Assembly (NCBI RefSeq): GCF_014879935.1
Contig: NZ_JACSRD010000241.1
Span: 1 to 64,000 of the forward strand
DNA length: 64,000 nucleotides
DNA from: Prosthecobacter sp.
GTDB lineage: Bacteria > Verrucomicrobiota > Verrucomicrobiia > Verrucomicrobiales > Verrucomicrobiaceae
Reading direction: 5' to 3'
Shown: positions 26,715 to 33,502 of the stretch, one piece after another
Position numbering within the stretch: the stretch's first letter is position 1
Layout of the letters: each line of letters begins with the position of its first letter
Made by a program: the position numbers and the translations under genes
Notes under the pieces: model-generated
The model's database searches: none
What the model saw: the letters and a program-made list of their open reading frames with translations, nothing else
What the model was told of the DNA's origin: nothing

Positions 26715-28034
26715 ATGCGCATTCACATTGTTTTGTCGTTGTTCTTCACCGCCTCGCTCCACGCCGCTGATTTCCACGGCTGGGCCTGCGAGAGTCCGCG
26801 CGATGAAATCAGGCCGCAGTTCAGCAGCAGCGGCGAAAACACGCTCATCATCACCCACGACGCGCGCGAGGGCCTCGACGGCTGGTTTCAAAAGAGCTTC
26901 GAGGTGAAGGGCGGCACGTTTTATCGCTTCGAGGCACGGCGAAGAACCACCGGCGTCACGAACCTGCGCCAGAGCTGCCTCGTGCGTGTGTTGTGGCAGG
27001 ACGAGAAAGGCAACGGCGTGAAGCTCGATGCCGCGCCGGAGTATCTCACGCCCGGTCTGCCCATGCCCAGCGCCGAGCCCGAATATCCCGCCGATGGCCA
27101 AACGGATGCCGAGGGCTGGGCCACCGTCAGCGGCGTGTATCGCGCCCCGTCAAAGGCCGCGAAAGCCATCGTCGAGCTGCATCTGCAATGGGCACCCGGA
27201 GGTCGCGTCGAGTGGCGCGGAGCCCATCTCGCGACCACCGAGCCTCCCGCGCCGCGCAAGGTGCGCCTCGCCACCATCCATCACAAACCCAACGGCAAAT
27301 CACCGCGCGAAAACTGCGCCGAGTTTGCCCCGCTGCTCACCGAGGCCGCGCAAAAGCACGCCGACCTCGTCGTGCTCGGCGAGACGGTGCCCACCGCTTC
27401 GGCAGAGGTGAAGTCATTGAAGATCCAAGAAACCGCCGAGCCCATCCCCGGCCCCTCCACCACCTACTTCGCCGGACTCGCCAAACAGCACCGGCTGCAC
27501 GTCGTGCTCAGCCTTTACGAGCGAGACGCCCATCTCATCTACAACACAGCCGTGCTCCTCGGCCCCGATGGCACCTTGATCGGCAAGTATCGCAAAGTCT
27601 CCCTCCCGCCCGGCGAAGCCGCGAAAGGCATCGCCCCCGGCAAAGACTATCCCGTCTTCGACACCGCCTTTGGCAAAGTCGGCATGATGGTCTGCTACGA
27701 CGGCTTCTTCCCCGAGGTCGCCCGCGAACTCACGAAGAACGGCGCGGAAGTCATCGCATGGCCCGTCTGGGGCTGCAATCCGCTCCTCGCCCAGGCCCGC
27801 GCCTGCGAAAATCATGTCTTCGTCATCAGCAGCACCTTCATGAAACCCGACGACGGCTGGATGTATTCCGCCATCTACGACCAAGGCGGCCGCCCCCTCG
27901 CCAAAGGCGAGCAATGGGGCACCGTCGTCGTCACCGAAGTCGATCTCAACCAACCCTACTACGGCCCCTACAACCTCGGCGACTTCCATTCGATGATCGC
28001 GCGGCATCGCCCGCCGGTGCCGACGGGGAAGTGA
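26715..28034 (+). CDS. Secreted carbon-nitrogen hydrolase (nitrilase superfamily) with N-terminal beta-sandwich
   Basis: 439 residues with a signal peptide ending TASLHAAD. Residues about 20-180 form a carbohydrate-binding-like beta-sandwich (GWFQKSFEVKGGTFYRFEAR, AKAIVELHLQWAPGGRVEW). Residues about 190-430 are the nitrilase fold with the Glu-Lys-Cys triad: LGETVP, KYRKVSLPPGE and MMVCYDGFFPEVAREL. Nitrilase enzymes are usually cytoplasmic; an exported one with a binding domain suggests an external amide substrate. An ATG at 26697 is also possible. Start 26715 gives a normal signal peptide. Confidence 0.85.
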   Translation: MRIHIVLSLFFTASLHAADFHGWACESPRDEIRPQFSSSGENTLIITHDAREGLDGWFQKSFEVKGGTFYRFEARRRTTGVTNLRQSCLVRVLWQDEKGNGVKLDAAPEYLTPGLPMPSAEPEYPADGQTDAEGWATVSGVYRAPSKAAKAIVELHLQWAPGGRVEWRGAHLATTEPPAPRKVRLATIHHKPNGKSPRENCAEFAPLLTEAAQKHADLVVLGETVPTASAEVKSLKIQETAEPIPGPSTTYFAGLAKQHRLHVVLSLYERDAHLIYNTAVLLGPDGTLIGKYRKVSLPPGEAAKGIAPGKDYPVFDTAFGKVGMMVCYDGFFPEVARELTKNGAEVIAWPVWGCNPLLAQARACENHVFVISSTFMKPDDGWMYSAIYDQGGRPLAKGEQWGTVVVTEVDLNQPYYGPYNLGDFHSMIARHRPPVPTGK

Positions 28035-28072
28035 GGAATGTGCGTCCTTTCCCACAGGATGGATCGGTTTGA

Positions 28073-28408
28073 ATGTGTCCTTCGGAAAAGGACACTTCCC
28101 CCAAGCTCAAACGCTACCTCCGCTTCCACGCCGACCGCGATTTTGACAAAATCATTCGCTGGCTAACTCACACAAAGAAGTCAGATCAGGCAGTAGAGCC
28201 GAGTAAAACGAGACAGATGACCGCAGGTCACCCGAAGGGCAGCGAAGCGCCTCCCTTGCGGATGGAGCACTATAATCAAGTGCGTAGAGGAACATTCAAT
28301 CTGCATGACTTTGGCACGGTGATTGCCATCGCATTTGGTGCCGAGTCTACGTTCTCTATGATCTCGTTTCTCGAAGAGTATGGCTTTTCCTGCAAACCAA
28401 CCAGTTAA
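28073..28408 (+). CDS. Small unknown protein beside the ABC-3C locus
   Basis: 111 residues starting MCPSEKDTSPKLKRYLRFH. The first 40 residues are charged and helical-looking; the end (FNLHDFGTVIAIAFGAESTFSMI) is hydrophobic. An AGGATGG run lies about 15 bases upstream. It is more A+T-rich than the neighbouring genes and convergent with the ABC-3C operon. I do not recognise the family, and part of the middle (MTAGHPKGSEAPP) could be read-through of non-coding sequence, so it may not be a real gene. Confidence 0.4.
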   Translation: MCPSEKDTSPKLKRYLRFHADRDFDKIIRWLTHTKKSDQAVEPSKTRQMTAGHPKGSEAPPLRMEHYNQVRRGTFNLHDFGTVIAIAFGAESTFSMISFLEEYGFSCKPTS

Positions 28409-28424
28409 TGAATCACTTGCTCCA

Positions 28425-30227
28425 TCAGAAAATCGGCATTCTGAACAAACGTCCCTCGTCACCATCATCATGAAGGTTCCGGACCACTTCGCCAGGAGCG
28501 AACTCGTGAACAGTGTCATCAGCATTGCGTGGCAATTCGTGCTGAATAGCGCTCAGGATGTATTGAATGCCAAAGTCACCACATAGCCGTTGCACCAGCT
28601 TTAGGAGGGCGATCTTCTTTCGGTCGTCTTCGCCTTCTAGGGCTCCATCGTGGTAGATGAAATGGTAGAATCGATTGCCTGCGTATTCGGTGAGAATCGC
28701 CAAATCAAAAGCCATGCAGAGCAGCTTTTTGAAGGTTGTGCCGTCAGCCTCGCTGCTAAACTCCCCGGTGCCGCTCGTCTGCTTGACCTCGACGTGGAAG
28801 TCGAGGTTGCCCAGTTCGTTCTGTTTCACGAATAGCACGGCGGGAACGTGAAGGAACTCGTCGGCGATCTTTTGGAAGCGTTCTCTAATGGAACGGTATC
28901 GCGCAGAGGGCGGGTGAATGCGTTTCTTGATTTCGCTGGTGAGTCGATCTGATTCCTGCTGAGCTAACAGAGCTTTTTCTTGCAATTGAGCCATCTCTTC
29001 CACGCGGGCCAAGTGCTGCCGAAGCTGACCGAGACTTTCCTCCGAGCGAACCAGTTCCATCTGGAGGGTCTTGAAACGCTGAAGTGATTCCTGATTCTTG
29101 AACACCTCAAGGTATCGCTGTCGCTGATCGGAGAGCGCTTTGTGGGTTTCTGATTCCTTTGCGAGTGCCGTCTCCAGAGACTTGATGCGCTGCTTCAAGT
29201 ATTTGTTTCTCTCGCTGGCCAGTTTGCGATTAAACTCAACCAGCTCCTCATACGACTTCACCAAGAGGTCGGGCAGCACCAAGGCACACTCGTCATAGGT
29301 GCTCTTAATCTCACTGAGATTGAACTCAAGGGGGCTGGCTAAGCCGTCCTTTGCCGCCTGGAGATCTCTTTTTGCGTAATAGACTTTTTGCTCGGACTCC
29401 CTGAGTCCGGCCTCCACGTTTTTCACTAGGTCATCGGAGACCTCCATCTCCATATCATGAAAAGAGAACTCTTGAAGCTGTAATGCCTTTCTCTGAATGG
29501 CCGACTCTGAGAGGCTAATCTCGGCTGAAAGGCGGTCACCATCGCTTTCCGTGTATCCACTATTACCTCTTAGAATCTTTGCCGCTTCCTGGCTGCCTTC
29601 GGCGACCCGATCCGATTCATACTTGGCGAGAATCATGTCTCCTGGTAGCCCAAGCAAATCCGCCATGTATGGCTTCCAATAAATGTCAGCGCTGCGTTGA
29701 AACTTCTCCACGCGGAAGACATCCCGGTAGTCGTTCTGAGTTCGCAGGAAGTATGACAGCCCTTTGCGGTAGTCCCATCCCGGAAACGCATCGAAGGCAA
29801 GCCAGCCATTCAGAATGTCCTTGGCCTTCCCGATCGGGATATTCCAGTGGTCCCACGCCTCTTCCTCAGCAGCTAGAAGAGGCGCGGAATCATCCAATTG
29901 GCCGTGTGATTTAAGGGCAATTTTTGTGTCACCCTTGGCCGCGCGGCGAATCGTGGCGTGTGTCTTTCCGTCCGGCAGGAGAATTTCGAGGAAGAAAACG
30001 AAGCTTTCAAAGCGCTCTTGATGCTTCCGCATGAAGAAGTCTCCTTCGACCTCTTTGAGCAACATGAAATCGAGAAGGCGAGTCAGCAACGTCTTGCCAA
30101 GGTTATGGTCGCTCTTGGTTCCATCTTCAGGAACCCGGACTTCGGCAAGAATGACGTTCAGTCCAGGCCCGAACGGAATCTCGGGGAATATCTCCTTCTC
30201 GTTGGCGTAGATCCGAACAAGCTTCAT
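28425..30227 (-). CDS. DUF2326-type ABC ATPase of an ABC-three-component system
   Basis: 600 residues. A P-loop lies near residues 40-50 (HNLGKTLLTRLLDFML), the HNLGKT form typical of DUF2326 proteins. A long coiled coil follows at about 215-460 (for example RKLASERNKYLKQRIKSLE). The C-terminal ATP-site half has FYHFIYHDGALEGEDDRKK, which fits the DUF2326 HDG signature. ABC-3C systems were defined by genomic context by Aravind and co-workers as predicted conflict systems; the ATPase is thought to sense foreign nucleic acid or protein complexes. Its start overlaps the middle component by 4 bases. Visibly more A+T-rich than the flanks. Confidence 0.87.
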   Translation of the reverse strand: MKLVRIYANEKEIFPEIPFGPGLNVILAEVRVPEDGTKSDHNLGKTLLTRLLDFMLLKEVEGDFFMRKHQERFESFVFFLEILLPDGKTHATIRRAAKGDTKIALKSHGQLDDSAPLLAAEEEAWDHWNIPIGKAKDILNGWLAFDAFPGWDYRKGLSYFLRTQNDYRDVFRVEKFQRSADIYWKPYMADLLGLPGDMILAKYESDRVAEGSQEAAKILRGNSGYTESDGDRLSAEISLSESAIQRKALQLQEFSFHDMEMEVSDDLVKNVEAGLRESEQKVYYAKRDLQAAKDGLASPLEFNLSEIKSTYDECALVLPDLLVKSYEELVEFNRKLASERNKYLKQRIKSLETALAKESETHKALSDQRQRYLEVFKNQESLQRFKTLQMELVRSEESLGQLRQHLARVEEMAQLQEKALLAQQESDRLTSEIKKRIHPPSARYRSIRERFQKIADEFLHVPAVLFVKQNELGNLDFHVEVKQTSGTGEFSSEADGTTFKKLLCMAFDLAILTEYAGNRFYHFIYHDGALEGEDDRKKIALLKLVQRLCGDFGIQYILSAIQHELPRNADDTVHEFAPGEVVRNLHDDGDEGRLFRMPIF

Positions 30228-30502
30228 GAGGCCACGCCTCCATCGTTTTGAAGGTTAGTGCGAGCGGCTTCAATGTATTCAATGCGATCAGCTTGCGGAT
30301 GGTATTCAATCCGACCGACAAGGAACAAGAAATTGATAGACGGCAGGAAGTTAACGTCCGCGTCAGGCCCCATGGATCTGGCCAGCCGATCCCGCAACTT
30401 CGCGACAGATGCGACTCTCTCGCGGCGCAAGTAGCTCAACAACTCGGCACCCGCACGGAGGACGCAGAGGTTTAGATCAAGATGTTTCTCCGGTGTGATC
30501 AT
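30224..30502 (-). CDS. ABC-3C middle component
   Basis: 92 residues from ATG 30502 (MITPEKHLDLNLCVLRAGAE). The helical core LLSYLRRERVASVAKLRDRL is followed by NFLPSINFLFLVGRIEYHPQ, a winged-helix-like pattern expected for middle components. It overlaps the effector stop at 30499-30501 (ATGA) and the ATPase start (30224-30227) in the same way, which fixes the start. It probably bridges the effector and the ATPase. Confidence 0.8.
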   Translation of the reverse strand: MITPEKHLDLNLCVLRAGAELLSYLRRERVASVAKLRDRLARSMGPDADVNFLPSINFLFLVGRIEYHPQADRIEYIEAARTNLQNDGGVAS

Positions 30503-31527
30503 GGCTTCTCTTCCGGGGTTCGGCGACCAAGGTCGCAGTGGCAATACATGTAGTGCAAGAATGCGTAAATCAGCGCATCCTGACCGGCCAGTGCTCCCCT
30601 TGCTTGAAGACGATCAAATATGTCGTCGAAGATCTTCTCAAAGGCACCAAACTCATTGCGATGAGCCTCATACTTGTTTTTGAACTGCCGAGCTATGTTG
30701 GTGTAGCGCTTTCGCCACTCCTGATTCCTCGGGTTGATCAGGAATGCCCGGATCGCCTTAAACTGCGGCATGTCATCAACGACACTCGATTGAAAATACT
30801 CCTCACTCAGGTTGTTGATCTCATTCTTTGCCTTCAGCGCTGGAGCTGCAAATTCAGGGTCATTAGTCGCAGTCGTTAGCTCGGCGAACAAATCGACGTT
30901 CGAGTCGAAAAACAGGATGAGCTTTTCCAGGTCTTGCGGGTGGATCACTACCGCAGGTCCGCTCATGATCTCTACAGGCCAGGTTTCTTTGAGAACAAGA
31001 CGACAGAGATGGTGCTCGCTGGTGAAGTAATCACGATCCACTCCCTGCGTCTTGGTGAGCCAGACGGCGTAGGCTTCTTGGCCGGGTAGATCGTCTGCCG
31101 TCGGATCAGCTGGGTGTTCGGGTTTGAAATGGGCTGTCGCTTTGGCGTGATCAAACCCAAAATAAATGCTCAAGCGCCTTTTGTAATAACGCGCAAAATG
31201 GACTTCCCACTGCGTGTATGTCGCCTTGGCTATTCCAGCAGGCAGGACATGTGCCCACTTGGCAGCCGCTGCCTCTGGAGGGTAAGAACCACTGCGCTGT
31301 CCAACAAGAGCGATAACCGCGTCTGCTGTGCGGACATACTGCTCAAGCTTGTCCAACGTGGTTTCGGTGTTTTCCTCCTGACGGAAATCAATCTGAACCT
31401 TTCCGATGACGCCTTTGCTTCGCAAGTCGGCTGCCAGCGCCTCAGAGACACGGCCATACTCACCTGTCACCCGGCTGATGAAGATGTGAAATGGACGGTG
31501 TTGCTCCGAGGAACCCATGACGGACAT
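30499..31527 (-). CDS. ABC-3C effector: DUF4062/TIR-like N-terminus with ABC-3C C-terminal domain
   Basis: 342 residues. The N-terminus (about 12-90; FHIFISRVTGEYGRVSEAL, QYVRTADAVIALVGQRSGS) has the strand-turn-helix start and alternating beta/alpha pattern of DUF4062 and TIR-like domains. The C-terminus (about 210-340; AIRAFLINPRNQEWRKRY, FDDIFDRLQA, LIYAFLHYMYCHCDLG) fits the ABC-3C C-terminal domain that docks on the middle component. It is the first gene of the operon. The effector mechanism is unknown: I cannot point to a certain TIR NADase glutamate. An alternative ATG is at 31518. Confidence 0.78.
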   Translation of the reverse strand: MSVMGSSEQHRPFHIFISRVTGEYGRVSEALAADLRSKGVIGKVQIDFRQEENTETTLDKLEQYVRTADAVIALVGQRSGSYPPEAAAAKWAHVLPAGIAKATYTQWEVHFARYYKRRLSIYFGFDHAKATAHFKPEHPADPTADDLPGQEAYAVWLTKTQGVDRDYFTSEHHLCRLVLKETWPVEIMSGPAVVIHPQDLEKLILFFDSNVDLFAELTTATNDPEFAAPALKAKNEINNLSEEYFQSSVVDDMPQFKAIRAFLINPRNQEWRKRYTNIARQFKNKYEAHRNEFGAFEKIFDDIFDRLQARGALAGQDALIYAFLHYMYCHCDLGRRTPEEKP

Positions 31528-31536
31528 CGTGAAGTT

Positions 31537-31740
31537 TTAGGGAGCAAATTGCAAGGTTGATGTGGACTGTTCTTGATCGGTGTAGGCGCGGGTCTTGCCG
31601 ACGCCGCCCATGCCGTGGATGGCGGCAGGACGAGCCTGAATGACGAAATCCGAATGACGAATGTCGAAGGGAATGCTGCTGCTCTGTGAGGTGGTGGGCG
31701 TCCCTCCGAGGACGGTGATGTCAAACTCGGTGAGGTTCGG
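31537..31740 (-). pseudogene. Relic of an NB-ARC/STAND-type NTPase
   Basis: The minus-strand frame ending TAA at 31537-31539 reads NLTEFDITVLGGTP, a repeat-derived stretch (IRHSDFVIQ), then AAIHGMGGVGKTRAYTDQEQ. IHGMGGVGKT is the classic Walker A of NB-ARC/STAND proteins. Only about 65 codons remain, with no start codon and no Walker B. An ATGACGAATG-type repeat sits between the two recognisable parts. The stop lies 10 bases before the ABC-3C effector start, so the ATPase relic is cut off exactly at the accessory operon. Confidence 0.55.
31637..31662. repeat. ATGACGAATG-type repeat, copy 3
   Basis: TGAATGACGAAATCCGAATG then ACGAATG, matching the units at 7207-7352 and 17580-17664. It lies inside the frame of the NTPase relic. 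Confidence 0.55.
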
Positions 31741-31786
31741 GCTGGGTTGAGAAAGCGGTGCTGCGCGGGATGCTTTCCAGACGGGG

Positions 31787-31851
31787 ATGGGATGGCAAAA
31801 ACATGGGTGGCAAAAGATGGATTCGATTTTTAGCCGCCCATCTTTTTGCCA
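31787..31851. repeat. TGGCAAAAGATGG-type repeat with inverted arm
   Basis: GGATGGCAAAAACATGGG, then TGGCAAAAGATGG (31790-31820), and the inverse GCCGCCCATCTTTTTGCCA (31833-31851). A distinct class from the other repeats of the window. Confidence 0.55.
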
Positions 31852-31897
31852 GACGATCAGTGAACCAATGCTGCCAAGGAAACACTGAACAATGCCA

Positions 31898-31974
31898 CAC
31901 CGCGAGAGATCAGGATGGCGCGAGAGAATCAGTTCGGAAGGCTCTCTCTAGCGCCTTCATGGTCTCTCGCGGTG
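31898..31974. repeat. CACCGCGAGAGA palindrome, copy 3
   Basis: Perfect 12-base outer arms (31898-31909 and 31963-31974); inner GGCGCGAGAGA and TCTCTCTAGCGCC continue the pairing. Confidence 0.65.
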
Positions 31975-32122
31975 CAACCTGATTTTAATCAGCGTCTCCC
32001 TAATGCTCGGCCAACAGGCCCTTCACACTGAATGACTGGCAGGCAAGAACCTCACGAGGCGGTTCTTTGCCGAAAAGATCACCAAACCCGCATCTGAAGC
32101 AGCGTTGATTCTCATATTGCCC

Positions 32123-33478
32123 ATGACCTCCCTCCGCCACCTCCCGCTTCTCCTGCTCCCCACGCTCGCTCTCGGCTGGGGTGGCACGGAGCATTCGCAG
32201 ATCACGGCGGAGGCGGTGCGGATGATGCCGGAGGAAGTGGCGACGATCATCGCGCCGGAGTCTGGGGCGTTGACGCACATCTACTGCGAGTTTCCGGACC
32301 AGAACTGGCCGGCTTACGGGCAGTGGGGCGATGGGAATGCGGAGCCGTATCTGCCGCGGTTTGCGGACACGCGGCGGGAGTGGGACATCTCGTTTTACTG
32401 CGGGTGGAATCCGGTCACGCGGGAGGGCACGGGCTATCCGCACAGCACGCCGCAGGCGTATGAGGCGGTGCCGAAGTATTTCCTCCGTGCGGTGGAGGCG
32501 CTGAAAGCCGGACGGCTTGAGGACGGCGCGCGGTTTCTCGGCGTGGCGATGCATTACATCGAGGACAGCGCGGCCTTCGGGCATTTGCAGGCCGTGCATC
32601 GCAGCTTTCACTGGGACACGAAGTCGCCGCTGAACGCGGGCGACTACTCACCGCAACAACTCGGCGACACGCCGGAGCAGGCCGCTGAACAACTCGTCGC
32701 CCGCATGAAGGCGATGGTCGAGATCACCGAAAAGGCTGTGGACCCGATTTTGACGAAACTGGGCATGCCCATGACCGAGGTGAAGCGGCGGTCGAAAGAC
32801 GATCCGTATCCGAAAGAGGCCGTGCGTGCCGTTTTGACCGCCAAACACGAGTTCGCAGCCGAAATGGACGCCGCGGCCCGCACGAGCGCGAGCGCCGCCG
32901 CGCACGTCTGCGCGGACATGCTGTTCACCGCGCTGAGTTTTGCCCCGAAACCCTTCCCGCAGCCGAAACCGAACGCCACGGGCGTGAACCTCGTCTTCAA
33001 TCCGTCGTTTGAACAAGCGGGCGATGAAAACGCGGAAGGCTGGTGCATCGGCTGGCTCGATCTGAACGACAAAACGGGGCGTGCCGAGTGGTATCGCGCC
33101 GGAACGCACTGGGACAAGCCGGTGAAGCAAGGCGCTCGCTCCGCGATGGTGCTCTGGGCACCGGAGAAAGGCATCCAGTGGCGTCAGACTTGGCGCAACG
33201 CTTTGCGCGTGAACCCCGGCGAGGTCTATCGCGCCAGCGCGTGGGTGAAAAGCCGCACGGAGAAAGGCCGAAGCCATCTCACGCTCGAACTCAGCGACAC
33301 GCACTACCACACCATCGCCCAGCCGATCAGCAATGAAGCCGAAGGCAAAGGCGACTGGACGGAGCTGAAGCTCGAAACCACCATCCCGCCCGACGCCCGC
33401 TGGCTCCGCGTCATCCTCCATTCGAATGCGGACGGAGCGGCGTGGTTCGACGAGGTGAGTGTGGAACGGGTGAGGTGA
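32123..33478 (+). CDS. Secreted zinc-phospholipase C/S1-P1 nuclease-like protein with C-terminal binding domain
   Basis: 451 residues from ATG 32123. The signal peptide ends TLALG, so the mature protein would begin WGGTEHSQITAEAV. In phospholipase C and S1/P1 nucleases the mature N-terminal Trp binds zinc, which fits. MHYIEDSAAFGHLQAVH supplies the histidine/aspartate zinc ligands. The C-terminal part (about 290-451; NLVFNPSFEQAG, YRASAWVKSR, AAWFDEVSVERV) is a CBM4/9-like beta-sandwich. The reaction is likely hydrolysis of a phosphodiester or phospholipid outside the cell. A TTG-started frame at 32105 adds six residues and was rejected. Confidence 0.8.
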   Translation: MTSLRHLPLLLLPTLALGWGGTEHSQITAEAVRMMPEEVATIIAPESGALTHIYCEFPDQNWPAYGQWGDGNAEPYLPRFADTRREWDISFYCGWNPVTREGTGYPHSTPQAYEAVPKYFLRAVEALKAGRLEDGARFLGVAMHYIEDSAAFGHLQAVHRSFHWDTKSPLNAGDYSPQQLGDTPEQAAEQLVARMKAMVEITEKAVDPILTKLGMPMTEVKRRSKDDPYPKEAVRAVLTAKHEFAAEMDAAARTSASAAAHVCADMLFTALSFAPKPFPQPKPNATGVNLVFNPSFEQAGDENAEGWCIGWLDLNDKTGRAEWYRAGTHWDKPVKQGARSAMVLWAPEKGIQWRQTWRNALRVNPGEVYRASAWVKSRTEKGRSHLTLELSDTHYHTIAQPISNEAEGKGDWTELKLETTIPPDARWLRVILHSNADGAAWFDEVSVERVR

Positions 33479-33502
33479 GGGACGCCCGGACGCTCGATGA
33501 AC

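Larger units (their letters stand above)
31528..32122. other. 595-base repeat-rich gap without an intact gene
   Basis: Between the ABC-3C operon and the next plus-strand gene there is no intact gene. It holds the NTPase relic (31537-31740) and three different repeat types in a row: ATGACGAATG (31637-31662), TGGCAAAAGATGG (31787-31851) and CACCGCGAGAGA (31898-31974). The last 150 bases show nothing I recognise. Confidence 0.7.

Noticed and set aside
28181-28525. A minus-strand small gene overlapping 28073-28408
   Set aside because: No family features, and it overlaps the ATPase end as well as the plus-strand frame.
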